The translations under genes were made by a program, and so were the position numbers. The notes beneath the pieces are model-generated. The model saw only the letters and a program-made list of their open reading frames with translations, had not been told where the DNA came from and ran no database searches. Positions 9,701 to 18,084 of a stretch of 64,000 nucleotides of DNA are shown piece after piece. The DNA is taken from positions 1,034,771 to 1,098,770 of the forward strand of contig NZ_FNAG01000001.1 of NCBI RefSeq assembly GCF_900101825.1, in the 5' to 3' direction. Source of the stretch: Aquimonas voraii (GTDB taxonomy: Bacteria > Pseudomonadota > Gammaproteobacteria > Xanthomonadales > Xanthomonadaceae). Within the stretch, counting starts at the first letter, position 1. Each line of letters opens with the position of its first letter.

Positions 9701-10627
9701 CCGCCAGCCCTCGCCCTCGCGTTTGAGCCACAGCTGCAGGGCGAGCGACTTTAGTTCGGCGGCGGGTGCCTCCGGGCCGGCCGAGGCCGCGCGCATCCGC
9801 AATTCGCTGAGCTGGGCGACGCTGTCGACCTCGACCAGCCGGCCCGCCTCGACGCGCAGCCAGAGATCGATGTCCGAGTGCCCGGATTCGAGTCCCAGGC
9901 CCGCGAGGCGGCTGCCCTGCAGCCACGCCGGCAGGTCGAGGCCACGAGCACCAAGGTGCAACTCTCCGTCCTGCAGCCGAGTGTCCAGCTGGCCGGTCAG
10001 GCGCAAGGGCGCGCTGTCCTCGGCGTGCACGCGCAGGGCGAAGCGAAAGCTGCCGCCCGCCGTTCGCAAGCGCGCGTCGATGCGGTCCAGCTCGACATCG
10101 AAGTCGGCGTAGCGGTCTTCGAGCACCAGCGCGCCATCGAAAAGTTCGATCTCGCCGACACGCTCCAGCTGGGCGAGGGCCTGCTCGATGTCGATACCGG
10201 CACCGCCCGCGAAACCGCGCGCCTGCCATTGCCCTTCCAGGGTGCGCGCCAGTTCGAGGCGCAGGCCTTCGACGCGGAGGCTCAGCAGAGGCAGGCCCGG
10301 CAGAATCCCGGTGTAGACATTGACCCGCACCCGCGCACTGCCGATGTCGAGCCCGGAGCCCGGGCTGCCGTCACCACCGATGCGCAGATCGCGCAGGTCC
10401 AGCAGCGGGCCGCGCCGGCTCCAGCGTGCGCTGACGCCGCTGATGCTCACCGGCTGACCGATGCGCGCCTCAAGCCATTGCGCGACCTCCGCCGGATGGC
10501 GCTCCAGCACGGGCAGCAGCTGATGCGCGAGCGCCACCAGCACCGCCATACAGATGAGCAGCAGGGCCGCCGACAGCCCCAGCCACCGACGCAATCGCCG
10601 CCCAAGGCGGCGCAGCGGCTGGGTCAC
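6767..10627 (-). CDS. yhdP: YhdP family AsmA-like envelope lipid-transport protein
   Basis: A 1286-residue protein with one N-terminal membrane anchor (about 15-38, rich in Leu/Ala after an Arg-rich start) and a long periplasmic body rich in beta strands, as in TIGR02099/YhdP (E. coli about 1266 residues). Sequence around residues 45-75 (HPAEVAQWLEARIGQPVSIS) is typical of the AsmA-like N-terminus, and the C-terminal part carries the AsmA_2-like repeat (LPRTGSVLPALGAITAGPAG). In E. coli, YhdP with TamB and YdbH carries phospholipids between inner and outer membranes; the same role is inferred. The start ATGA overlaps the stop of rng, so translation is coupled. The rng-yhdP order is the classic arrangement; the usual maf and tldD neighbours are absent here. 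Confidence 0.9.
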   Translation of the reverse strand: MTQPLRRLGRRLRRWLGLSAALLLICMAVLVALAHQLLPVLERHPAEVAQWLEARIGQPVSISGVSARWSRRGPLLDLRDLRIGGDGSPGSGLDIGSARVRVNVYTGILPGLPLLSLRVEGLRLELARTLEGQWQARGFAGGAGIDIEQALAQLERVGEIELFDGALVLEDRYADFDVELDRIDARLRTAGGSFRFALRVHAEDSAPLRLTGQLDTRLQDGELHLGARGLDLPAWLQGSRLAGLGLESGHSDIDLWLRVEAGRLVEVDSVAQLSELRMRAASAGPEAPAAELKSLALQLWLKREGEGWRLSLPRFELSSDDARSLSGLDLRWQDDRLALRLDALEFAAFAELLPALMPIDPELLAWLHAAHPRGRLEALELGVDGAGQVALSARLSDLGLSAVGARPGFSGLSGRVQGEGGLLSVELDAPAFILDAPESLRGPVPAALSGQISVWREDEVPYIELSPLRITGPDFGATIEGMAWLDGTGRRPSLDLRAVVDPGPISAARRFWVRNRMPPKTVEWLQRALVEGELVSGVALIRGDLDDWPFRNFEGVFDARAEVREVVMDYLPDWPIGTRLEGWARFLNTSLDGEVSARVLGVPVRRAAGGIADFGAPVLRLDLEGGAEGGRLLALLRETPLWQRFGPHMRGLSVGGRGEARVRIEAPLRRELGELALEGQVDLAQADLVDTQWGLRFGEASGRLRFTREGFSADALGVRFDGQPASLSLAAGRFCAEPAHVFEASLSGSFSPDSLLALRPELHWLEPYLAGLSTWSLDFHVPSPGVTESTAADAVAAAPRTDAPGPQLRVRSDLAGTELRLPAPLRKTANDALPLDLRIDMPLAGGSIDLRLGQLLRLLGRPGASAAEFRGLAAFGGEPPFDLPEHGLAVRGSASVLDAPAWIAVAGAGGGQGVALDSIDLVAGQLRVGERSLVDQRLRYRLREDGVREILLDGASAQGRIEWPVDATLPVLGRFERLSWPPGPDEDPNAPPRQVQEPDPTALPPLDLLVEDASFGKMKLGRLELLTRRGPDGQLVERLQTRSPDLAIDIRGDWSRTLQGSESRFTLGFSGDDLGRMLAALGITPLVQGGKTRADMDLRWQGGPANFAFSVADGQLRLTVGKGRVPELEPGAGRFIGLLSLAEIPRRLALDFSDFFRSGLAFNSIEGSFQLLGGNAVTDDLRIDGPAAEIKLRGRTGLATRDYALQVEVLPRTGSVLPALGAITAGPAGAAVGAVAQAVLQAPMKQMNRTLYSVEGSWDAPKIEVIDRGPERPQATAAERDSPVER

Positions 10628-12111
10628 AGCAGGACCACGTCGTACTGCTCCTGCGCGTAGTTCTCATCCGGCTGGAAGCGGATGGTCTTGCCGATGAACT
10701 CCTCGAGTTCGGCCACCGCGCTCGACTCCTCGTCGAGGATGCGCGCCACCACCTTGGGCGAGGCCAGCACCAGCAGCTTCTGCGCGTCGAACTGGCGCAC
10801 CGCGCGGGTGATCTCGCGGAAGATCTCATAGGTGACCGTCTCGGCGGTCTTGACCGTGCCGCGCCCGCCGCAGGCATTGCAGGGCTCGCAGAGCTGTCGC
10901 TCCAGGCTGTCGATGGTGCGTTTGCGGGTCATCTCGACCAGGCCCAGCGGCGAGAACTCGTAGACCGTGGTCTTGGCGTGGTCGCGGGTCAGCGACTTCT
11001 CGAGCTGGCGCAGCACCTGACGGCGGTGCTCGGCGTCGGTCATGTCGATGAAATCGATGATGATGATGCCGCCGAGGTTGCGCAGGCGCAGCTGCCGCGC
11101 CACCGCCTGCGCCGCCTCGAGGTTGGTCCGGTAGACGGTCTCCTCAAGGTTGCGGCTGCCGAGGAAGGCGCCGGTGTTGACGTCGACCGTGGTCATCGCT
11201 TCGGTCTGGTCGATCACGAGATAGCCGCCGGACTTCAACGGCACCTCCTTCTGCATGGCGCGCTGGATCTCGTCCTCGACGCCATAGAGGTCGAAGATCG
11301 GCCGCTCGCCGGGGTAATGCTCGATGCGCGGCGCCAGCTCGGGCATGAACTGGCTGGCAAAGCGCAGGGTGCGCTCGAAGGTCTCTCGTGAATCGACACG
11401 CACCTTCTCGACCTCGTCGTGCAGCAGGTCACGCAGCGCGCGCAGCGGCAGGGAAAGGTCCTCGTAGATGCAGCTGCCGACCTTGCTCTGCTGCGAGCCC
11501 GCCTGGATCGCATCCCAGAGCTTGCCGAGATAGGCGAGGTCGTCGGCCAGGGCTTCGGCCGGCTGGCCATCGGCATTGGTGCGGACGATGTAGCCCAGGC
11601 TGGCCCCCTGCGAGAGCTCGGCGATCGCCGCCTTCAGCCGCGCCCGCTCGGTCTCGTCCTCGATGCGCGCCGATACGCCCAGAACACGGCTGTAGGGAAG
11701 CAGCACCAGATAGCGCGAGGGAATGCTGAGCTGGGTGGTCAGACGCGCGCCCTTGCTGCCGATAGGATCCTTCACCACCTGCACGACCACTTCTTGGCCT
11801 TCGCGCACAAGCTCCGAGATCGGCGGCGTGGGCGCCGGCGCCGGCGGCTCCTCGCCGTCGGGCGGCAGCGGCAGCGCCGTGGGCAGGCGCAGGATGTCCG
11901 AGGCGTGCAGGAAGGCTGCCCGCTGCAGGCCGATCTCGACGAAGGCGGCCTGCATGCCCGGCATCACCCGGATCACCTTGCCCTTGTAGATGTTGCCGAC
12001 GTAGCCGCGGCGCGAGGCCCGCTCGATGTGGACCTCCTGCAGCATGCCGTTTTCCACAACCGCCACCCGCGTCTCGCGGGGGGTGACATTGATCAGGATC
12101 TCTTCGGACAA
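10624..12111 (-). CDS. rng: Ribonuclease G
   Basis: Endoribonuclease of the RNase E/G family, maturing 16S rRNA 5' ends and degrading mRNA. From the TTG at 12111 it is 495 residues (E. coli 489) and begins SEEILINVTPRETRVAVVENG, which aligns with the E. coli start. It has an S1-like segment (RRGYVGNIYKGKVIRVMPGMQAAF), the catalytic metal region (ADVD-type MTTVDVNTGAFLG, NLEAAQAVARQLRLR, GGIIIIDFIDM) and the zinc-link cysteines CEPCNACGGRGT. A GTG at 12189 would add 26 residues, but these contain a TATAAG-like element and do not match the family, so the shorter start is preferred although its ribosome-binding site is poor. It is coupled to yhdP by a four-base overlap. Confidence 0.93.
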   Translation of the reverse strand: MSEEILINVTPRETRVAVVENGMLQEVHIERASRRGYVGNIYKGKVIRVMPGMQAAFVEIGLQRAAFLHASDILRLPTALPLPPDGEEPPAPAPTPPISELVREGQEVVVQVVKDPIGSKGARLTTQLSIPSRYLVLLPYSRVLGVSARIEDETERARLKAAIAELSQGASLGYIVRTNADGQPAEALADDLAYLGKLWDAIQAGSQQSKVGSCIYEDLSLPLRALRDLLHDEVEKVRVDSRETFERTLRFASQFMPELAPRIEHYPGERPIFDLYGVEDEIQRAMQKEVPLKSGGYLVIDQTEAMTTVDVNTGAFLGSRNLEETVYRTNLEAAQAVARQLRLRNLGGIIIIDFIDMTDAEHRRQVLRQLEKSLTRDHAKTTVYEFSPLGLVEMTRKRTIDSLERQLCEPCNACGGRGTVKTAETVTYEIFREITRAVRQFDAQKLLVLASPKVVARILDEESSAVAELEEFIGKTIRFQPDENYAQEQYDVVLL

Positions 12112-12295
12112 GGGAGGGCCGCGGACAGAAGTCGGAATCCCGGCACTTATAGCCGACGCGGACTGAACCGGCCAGAGCAGCCTGTGCACCGCATCGCGCT
12201 TTCAAACGCGGCGGCGAGATCTGCCCCCCCCGGCCGCCCGGGCGACGCACAGGTGCCAGTCCCGCCTGCCGTCGGCTCGGCCGGCGCAGCCGCGA

Positions 12296-13471
12296 TCAAG
12301 CCTCCGGGACGGCCGCGCCGGCACTCTCCGCAGTCTCCCGCTTCGGAACGATCACCGCGAAGCGCGCGGTGCGCATTTCCGGCCGCAATTCCGCGAGCCT
12401 CCGCGCGAAACCCTGGCGTATCTCATAGCCGGCCGGCGCGAGCAGCTGGCCGCCCTCGGTGTACAGCGGCTTGGCCAGCACCATGCCGGCCTCCAGCGCC
12501 GCCAGTCCCACCTCGCGCAGCTCACCGCCCTGATCACCGCTGCCGACCAGGGCCGCCAGCGCTTCGGTGAGCGTCGGATCGAGGCTCGGTCGCAGCTTGG
12601 CCACCGCGGCATCCGCCGGGAAGCCGTTGGCCTCCAGCCGCACGAAGCTGCGCGCCGTGCGCAGGATGGCCGACCACTGCCGGATCGCCTCGCGCTGGTC
12701 CGGCTGCCATTCGAGGTTGCCGCCAGACAGCGGCTCGGCAAGACGGATCACGTCACGCACCGGGCCCAGCCTCGGGACCTGCTGCAGGCTCTCCAGGGCG
12801 TGGCTGAAGCCTTGCGCGACCAGCTGCCGCTGCCGTGGATCGGGGTCCTCGCCCTGCAGCAGGCGTTTCTGGATGTCTTCCGGCAGGCTGACCAGGCCGA
12901 GGTGCAGCAGCATGGCCGCGATCTCCAGCACCCAGTCGCTGCGCCCATTGAGCCGCACGGCGAGCGCGGCGCACAGGCTGCGCACGCGCTGGGCCTGCCC
13001 GAACACCGCCGGGCTCGCCATCGCCAGGGCATCGGTCATGGCGTCTATCGCCCCCTTCAGCGTGTGCTCCAGCAACTCGCGCTCGGCGCGGACCAGCTCG
13101 TGCTGGCGCAGCCCATCGCGCACCGAGGCGTGAAGCACCTCACGCTCGCAGGGTTTGGTAAGGAAGCGGAAGATGCGGCCGTGGTTCACGGCCGCGATCG
13201 CGTCGGAGATGTCGGTGTAGCCGGTCAGCAGAATGCGGGTGGCGTCCGGATGGGCCTGGTGGAAGTCCTGGAGGACCCGCGCGCCATCGCGCACCGGCAT
13301 GCGCATGTCGCAGATCACAAGGGCGAGCCGTGGCAGGCGGGACGCGATATCGAGCGCCTCCGCTCCGGATTCGGCGGTATGCACTTCGCCCGCGCCATGC
13401 AGGCTGAGTTCCAGACCCTCGAGCACGGCGGGTTCGTCGTCGATGCAGAGAATCTGTGGTCTCAAAGCCAT
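12296..13471 (-). CDS. Response regulator with degenerate HD-type output domain
   Basis: 391 residues. An N-terminal receiver (about 5-120) has the acidic pair DDE, phospho-acceptor Asp in VICDMRMP and the conserved Lys in FLTKPCE. The C-terminal part (about 140-390) resembles an HD/HD-GYP output domain in pattern, but the expected HD motif reads LLHLGLVSLP, so the metal-binding Asp is missing and phosphodiesterase activity is doubtful. It is the third gene of a kinase/regulator operon, beginning 8 bases after the HDOD regulator stops, with a GGGAG ribosome-binding site. It may act as a binding or scaffold output. The receiver call is sure; the fold of the second half is inferred. Confidence 0.8.
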   Translation of the reverse strand: MALRPQILCIDDEPAVLEGLELSLHGAGEVHTAESGAEALDIASRLPRLALVICDMRMPVRDGARVLQDFHQAHPDATRILLTGYTDISDAIAAVNHGRIFRFLTKPCEREVLHASVRDGLRQHELVRAERELLEHTLKGAIDAMTDALAMASPAVFGQAQRVRSLCAALAVRLNGRSDWVLEIAAMLLHLGLVSLPEDIQKRLLQGEDPDPRQRQLVAQGFSHALESLQQVPRLGPVRDVIRLAEPLSGGNLEWQPDQREAIRQWSAILRTARSFVRLEANGFPADAAVAKLRPSLDPTLTEALAALVGSGDQGGELREVGLAALEAGMVLAKPLYTEGGQLLAPAGYEIRQGFARRLAELRPEMRTARFAVIVPKRETAESAGAAVPEA

Positions 13472-13479
13472 GACTCCCC

Positions 13480-14613
13480 TCAGGTCTGCCAGTCGGCAGC
13501 AGCGCGTTCAGCCGCATCCAATCGCGCCTCATCGATCCGCCCCGTGGCGAGCAGGTCGCCGTCGAACCCCGGTTGCCCGGACCATGCCACCCGCTCTGCC
13601 GTGGCCAGCCGGCGCGTGAGCACGAGCGCGAGGTGCAGGGTCACCGCCGGGTGGTCGCCGTCGCAGCCGAGCAGGGACGGCCGATCAGCAAAGGCCACCG
13701 TCTGCACGAGACCGAAGGGCAACCCCCAGAGCGACAGCAGGTAGCCCGCGAGTTCGCCATCGGCGACGTCGGCATGGCCCAGCTCGGGAAGGGAAAGCCG
13801 CTGCAGTCGTCCCACGCCGTAGAGGACGGCGGCGGTGAACAGCCGTCGCCGGTCCTGCGACGGCAGGGCGATGGCCGAGGCGATATAGGCGCAGCGCAGG
13901 GTTTCCCGCTGGCACTCGGCGACGCGGGCGTGCAGCGCGCTGCCGCGCTCGATGCGCGAGTACAGCTCCTCGCTCAGCACCAGTCCGCGGATCAGCTCGA
14001 AGCCGAGGCGGGTGATGGCGGTGCGCAGGTCGGTGACCTCGCCGGCGCCCCGGAAGAAGGGCGAGTTGGCCACATGCAGGATGCGCGACACGATGGCCGG
14101 GTCCTCTTCCAGGATGTCGGCCACGTCCTGCGCGAAGGTGCCTTCGTCCAACAGCGCGATTTCAAGCCGGGCGCTGATCTCAGGCAGGCTCGGCAGCACC
14201 ATCAGGTCGTGCACGGCGCTGACCACTTCCTCGCTGTGCAGGCGCCCCTGCAGCTGCAGGGTTTCGACCATCAGGCGCTGCAGGGCAACGAGGTCGCAGG
14301 GTTTGGCCAGCACCTGGTGGGCGACCGCGGCGGCGCGCAGGAAGCCCCGCGCGCCTGTTTCGCCGGACAGGATGATGCGAACCGTGGTGGGAAAACGCAG
14401 CTTGACCACTTCCAGCAGTTCCGCGCCGTCCATTCCGGGCATGCGCATGTCGGACACCACCACGTCTGCGGGCTTCTGGTTCAGCAGTCTCAGGGCTTCG
14501 ACGCCGGATTCGGCGAAACGGCAGCGCCAATCCGAGCGAATGGCATAGAGCCGGTTCTCGATGCCTTCCAGCACGTCCGGCTCGTCGTCGACGAACAGCA
14601 CTTCGATGGCCAT
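13480..14613 (-). CDS. Response regulator with HDOD output domain
   Basis: 377 residues: receiver domain (about 3-120) with VDDEPD, phospho-acceptor in VVSDMRMPGMDG, ILSG and the Lys of VLAKPCD, followed by an HDOD domain (about 140-340) recognised from LPSLPEISARLEIALLDEGT, DPAIVSRILHVANSPFF and DLRTAITRLGFELIRGLVLSEELY. HDOD domains are HD-like but noncatalytic in most cases and act in signalling, often with c-di-GMP or motility circuits. The start ATG shares one base with the stop of the histidine kinase upstream (TGATG), so the two are translationally coupled and probably cognate. Confidence 0.88.
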   Translation of the reverse strand: MAIEVLFVDDEPDVLEGIENRLYAIRSDWRCRFAESGVEALRLLNQKPADVVVSDMRMPGMDGAELLEVVKLRFPTTVRIILSGETGARGFLRAAAVAHQVLAKPCDLVALQRLMVETLQLQGRLHSEEVVSAVHDLMVLPSLPEISARLEIALLDEGTFAQDVADILEEDPAIVSRILHVANSPFFRGAGEVTDLRTAITRLGFELIRGLVLSEELYSRIERGSALHARVAECQRETLRCAYIASAIALPSQDRRRLFTAAVLYGVGRLQRLSLPELGHADVADGELAGYLLSLWGLPFGLVQTVAFADRPSLLGCDGDHPAVTLHLALVLTRRLATAERVAWSGQPGFDGDLLATGRIDEARLDAAERAAADWQT

Positions 14614-15878
14614 CAGGCGCCCTCCTTTGGCGGGCCTGCGATCGGCAGGCGGATCAGGAAGCGCGTGCCGTGCGGGACGACCCTCACGAAACCGAGTTCG
14701 CCACGCAGCTTGTCGACCACGATGGCGCGCGAGATCGAAAGGCCCTGCCCTGTCCCGGTGCCCACCGGCTTGGTGGTGAAGAACGGATCGAACACGCGAT
14801 GCGCGATGGCCTCGGGGATACCGCAGCCGTTGTCTTCCACCGCGATCTCGACCTGCCCCTGGTCAGGCAGATGGCGCGTGCTGATGCGCAGCAGGCCGCG
14901 CTCGCCACGCTCGCCGAATTCAGTCTCCATGGCGTGCGCGGCATTGGTGATCAGGTTCAGCAGCACCTGGCCGAGGTCACCACGCACGGCGGGCACGGTG
15001 GGCACGTCGGACAACTGCAGGTCGAGATCCGCGATGTACTTGAACGCGTTGGCGGAGACGGTCACCGCGTTCTCGATCAGTGCGTTGACATCGACATGCT
15101 CCAGGGCCACGCCCGGATGCGCGAACAGGCGCATGGCGCCGACAATCCGGCTGACCCTCAGCACGCCGTCGTGGGCGCGTTCGATGGCGCGAGGCAGGCG
15201 CCGGCGCAGGAAATCGAGGTCGAGGTCCTCCCGCCGACGCTGGCCGTCAGCAAGGGCAAGCAGGTCGTTGGCGCACTGCTCGATGAAATGCAGGTTGTCG
15301 CTGATGAACTGCATGGGCGTGTTGATCTCATGCGCCACCCCCGCCGCCAACTGGCCGATCGACTCGAGCTTCTGCGCATGCCGCAGCTCCAGCTCCAGCC
15401 GCTTGCGCTCGCGCAGGTCGAGCCCGACCAGCAGCAGGCTCTGCAACTGCCCATCCTCGTCGTACTGGGCAGCGCTGCTGAGCAGCACGGGCAGATCGCT
15501 GCCATCCGCGCAGCGGAAGGCGAACTCGCCTCGACGGGAGGCGCGCTCGCAGCCGCTGAGGAAGGGCTGGGTGACTTCGGCGGCCGCGGGCAGCAGCCGG
15601 TCCAAGGGCCTGCCCTTGAGCGCGACTTCGGCGTAGCCCAGGAGCTTGCTTGCTTCGGTGTTCGCGCGCGTGACCCGCAGGCTTCCATCCAGCACCAGCA
15701 ACAGGCCGGGAATCAGATCGTAGAGCCCCGCCAGGTAGGAGAACACCCGCGACATCTGGCTTTCGGTGACCTGCAACTCAAGCAGTTTCGCCTGCAGTTC
15801 ACGGCGCAGAGAGGCGTTCTCGGCACGCAGCGACTCGGGGCTGGGCTGCGGCGTGTCGCTGTCTGGACTGGCGTTCAT
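14613..15878 (-). CDS. PAS-domain sensor histidine kinase
   Basis: 421 residues, no membrane segment, so a cytoplasmic sensor. A short coiled coil (15-45) leads into a PAS domain (about 50-165, with VLDGSLRVTRANTEASKLLGY). The dimerisation/phospho-acceptor helix has the H-box QLAAGVAHEINTPMQFI (His near 205), then an ATPase domain with N-box NLITNAAHAM, G1 DNGCGIP and G2 GTGQGLSIS. It heads a three-gene operon with two receiver proteins that each carry an HD-superfamily output, so it probably feeds phosphate to both. The ligand sensed by the PAS domain is unknown. Confidence 0.92.
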   Translation of the reverse strand: MNASPDSDTPQPSPESLRAENASLRRELQAKLLELQVTESQMSRVFSYLAGLYDLIPGLLLVLDGSLRVTRANTEASKLLGYAEVALKGRPLDRLLPAAAEVTQPFLSGCERASRRGEFAFRCADGSDLPVLLSSAAQYDEDGQLQSLLLVGLDLRERKRLELELRHAQKLESIGQLAAGVAHEINTPMQFISDNLHFIEQCANDLLALADGQRRREDLDLDFLRRRLPRAIERAHDGVLRVSRIVGAMRLFAHPGVALEHVDVNALIENAVTVSANAFKYIADLDLQLSDVPTVPAVRGDLGQVLLNLITNAAHAMETEFGERGERGLLRISTRHLPDQGQVEIAVEDNGCGIPEAIAHRVFDPFFTTKPVGTGTGQGLSISRAIVVDKLRGELGFVRVVPHGTRFLIRLPIAGPPKEGA

Positions 15879-16126
15879 GACGGGCTTCTCGCGCGGGCGC
15901 TTTCCAGCGAGTGCAAGTCCCGTTCCGTGCTTTGAGGGATGGCGTTGCCGGATTTCGTGTCGGTGCCGCTCCTACCGCCGGCACTGCTGGCCGCTAGGCC
16001 CCACCGTGCGCGCCGCCGCGTGGCTGAGCCTCTCTGCGCCTTCGGGTCGAGGACAGATCCCCGCGCACTCAAGCGCCGCGAGCCCATGCACCGCGGCAAG
16101 TGGCATGACAGATCTCCGGCCCTGCT

Positions 16127-17158
16127 TCAGACTGAAGCGGCCTCGCGTCGGCGGTGCAGCACCGAGGACCAGATCGACAGCGCGATCAGCACCACGCCGG
16201 CCAGACCGGTGAACACCTCGGGGATGTGGTGGAAGGTGCTGACCAGCATCAGCACCGCGAGGATGCCGATCGCGTAGTGCGCGCCATGTTCGAGATAGAT
16301 GAACTTGTCGAGCGTGCCGCGGTTGACCAGATGCACGGTCATCGAGCGCACGAACATGGCACCGATCGCGAGCCCCAGCATGATGATCACCACGTCCTGG
16401 GTGATCGCGAACGCGCCGATCACGCCGTCGAAGGAGAACGAGGCGTCCAGCACCTCCAAATAGATGAAGCCGGCAGCGCCGGAGCGGCGCACGGTCTGCA
16501 CGGCGGCCGCGCCCTCCTCCGGGCTTTCGAAGAACACATCCAGGCTGCCCACGCCTACGTAGAGCAGGATGCCCCAGGCGCCGGCGATCAGCGCATCCAT
16601 GCGCGACTCCGCCGGCAGGAAGCCCTGCAGCGTCAGCAGGGCCAGGATGGCGAGGCCGACATTGACCGAATCGGCGCGGCCCACCGCGGACAGTCGGCGC
16701 TCCAGTGGGCCGAACCAGTGGGTGTCCTTGTCGGCATCGATCAGAAAGTTCAGGAACACCAACAGGAGGAACATGCCGCCGAAGGCGGCGATCGGCACGT
16801 GGCTTTCCATCAGGTGCCGCGAGTACTCCGCGGGCGACTGCAGCGCCATGTCGATCACTTCGAGCGCGCCAAGCCCCGTGGCCACGGCGACGATCACGAT
16901 CGGGAAAACAAGACGCATACCGAACACCGCGATCAGGATGCCGACGGTGAGGAACATCTGCCGCCACCATTCGTCCATGTCGCGCAGCACGCGCGCGTTC
17001 ACCACCGCATTGTCGAAGGACAGGCTGACCTCGAGGACCCCGAGGATCACCGTGATCAGCAGCGCCGACCATAGGCCATCGGCGGTATGCGCGCCCCACC
17101 AGGCGGCCAGCACGAGACAGATCGCGGTGACGAGGAAGGAGTAGCGGAAATCTTTCAC
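16127..17158 (-). CDS. DUF475 / TerC-like integral membrane protein
   Basis: 343 residues with about eight or nine hydrophobic helices. It carries the acidic motifs typical of the TerC superfamily inside membrane segments: EVSLSFDNAVVNA near residue 45 and DASFSFDGVIGAFA near residue 215, both of the SFDxxxx type. DUF475 proteins are a TerC relative; TerC-type proteins are linked to metal (manganese, tellurite) homeostasis and to loading of exported metalloproteins. A metal-handling role is inference only. The start is GTG at 17158 with no clear ribosome-binding site. It is a monocistronic gene, 249 bases from the histidine kinase start. Confidence 0.82.
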   Translation of the reverse strand: MKDFRYSFLVTAICLVLAAWWGAHTADGLWSALLITVILGVLEVSLSFDNAVVNARVLRDMDEWWRQMFLTVGILIAVFGMRLVFPIVIVAVATGLGALEVIDMALQSPAEYSRHLMESHVPIAAFGGMFLLLVFLNFLIDADKDTHWFGPLERRLSAVGRADSVNVGLAILALLTLQGFLPAESRMDALIAGAWGILLYVGVGSLDVFFESPEEGAAAVQTVRRSGAAGFIYLEVLDASFSFDGVIGAFAITQDVVIIMLGLAIGAMFVRSMTVHLVNRGTLDKFIYLEHGAHYAIGILAVLMLVSTFHHIPEVFTGLAGVVLIALSIWSSVLHRRREAASV

Positions 17159-17317
17159 GCGTGCGGCCCGGGGCGGGAGGTAGCGGCGCGCAGTCTACGC
17201 CTCTGCCCGATGTGGACAGGCAGCAGGGCCACTCGGCCTGCTGCCTTCAGGGCTCGACAGCCGGGGGCACGACGGGCACAGGGGCCGCGACCGCCGTTGC
17301 CCGCCTGCTACAAACGC

Positions 17318-17340
17318 AAGGCCCCGCTGTGCGGGGCCTT
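17318..17340 (-). terminator. Rho-independent terminator downstream of ssb
   Basis: A perfect 10-base-pair stem (AAGGCCCCGC / GCGGGGCCTT) with a three-base loop, 36 bases after the ssb stop on the minus strand; the strand continues GCGTTTGT, a short T-rich tail. It separates ssb from the DUF475 gene. Confidence 0.65.
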
Positions 17341-17376
17341 GGCGAATGGGACGCTGCGCCCAGGAAGATGTGCGGC

Positions 17377-17883
17377 TCAGAACGGGATGTCGTCTTCTTC
17401 GAAGTTGTCCACCGGCGGCGCCTGGCGCGACGGTGCCGGGGCGCCGCCGCGCGGCGCCGAGGCGCGCTCGCCGCCGCGCGAATAGCCGCCACCCTGCTCA
17501 CGCATGCCGCCGGAGTCACCGCTGCGCATGCCGCCGCCCTCACCCCCGGCACCGCCCAGCATCTGCATCTCGTTGGCGATGATGTCGGTGCTGTAGCGCT
17601 CGATGCCGTCCTTGTCCGTGTACTTGTCGGTGCGAAGACTGCCTTCGATATAGACCTGCTTGCCCTTCTTGAGGTACTCGGCAGCGATCTCGGCCAGTCG
17701 GCCGAACATCTTCACGCGGTGCCACTCGGTGCGCTCCTGCTTCTGGCCGGTCTGCTTGTCGGTCCAACTCTCGTTGGTGGCCAGCCGCATGCTGGTGATG
17801 GCCGAGCCGGAGGCGGTGTAGCGGGTTTCGGGATCGGCGCCGAGGGTGCCGACGATGATGACCTTATTGATGCCACGGGCCAT
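17377..17883 (-). CDS. ssb: Single-stranded DNA-binding protein
   Basis: 168-residue SSB that coats single-stranded DNA during replication, repair and recombination. The OB-fold occupies about residues 3-110 ([51 protein letters not shown]), followed by a glycine-rich disordered tail and the acidic tip [10 protein letters not shown] that recruits partner proteins. The start chosen is ATG at 17883, with AGGA about ten bases upstream; a longer open frame to 17952 has no homology in its extra 23 residues. It diverges from ispB, with a candidate TATACT -10 box 80 bases upstream. Confidence 0.96.
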   Translation of the reverse strand: MARGINKVIIVGTLGADPETRYTASGSAITSMRLATNESWTDKQTGQKQERTEWHRVKMFGRLAEIAAEYLKKGKQVYIEGSLRTDKYTDKDGIERYSTDIIANEMQMLGGAGGEGGGMRSGDSGGMREQGGGYSRGGERASAPRGGAPAPSRQAPPVDNFEEDDIPF

Positions 17884-17963
17884 GGGCGCTGTGTCCTTGT
17901 ATCTTGCGGCCGCCGGCGCGGCCTGGTTGCGGAGAGCCCAAGCGGGCTCCAAGGTGGGGCGCA

Positions 17964-17969
17964 GTATAC
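17964..17969 (-). promoter_or_regulatory. Candidate -10 box of ssb
   Basis: TATACT on the minus strand, in the context GGTATACT, about 80 bases upstream of the ssb ATG. The -35 position is GC-rich and weak. It implies a leader of about 70 bases. Confidence 0.4.
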
Positions 17970-18070
17970 CGGGCAGGCTTCGGCGACGGGCCGCCAGCCC
18001 AGCGCCGGGTCTTCGCGCCGGAGGGTAGGAAAAGCGCCCGCAATCGCATCGGCCTCGCGCACCCCCTCGC

Positions 18071-18076
18071 TATAAT
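18071..18076 (+). promoter_or_regulatory. Perfect -10 box of ispB, nearly leaderless
   Basis: A consensus TATAAT ends only eight bases before the ispB ATG. With the usual seven-base distance to the transcription start, the mRNA would begin about two bases before the start codon, and no Shine-Dalgarno sequence is present. No -35 hexamer is visible. Confidence 0.5.
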
Positions 18077-18084
18077 CGCGCCCC

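Noticed and set aside
10624..12189. GTG start for rng at 12189
   Set aside because: The 26 extra residues do not match RNase G N-termini and overlap a possible promoter.
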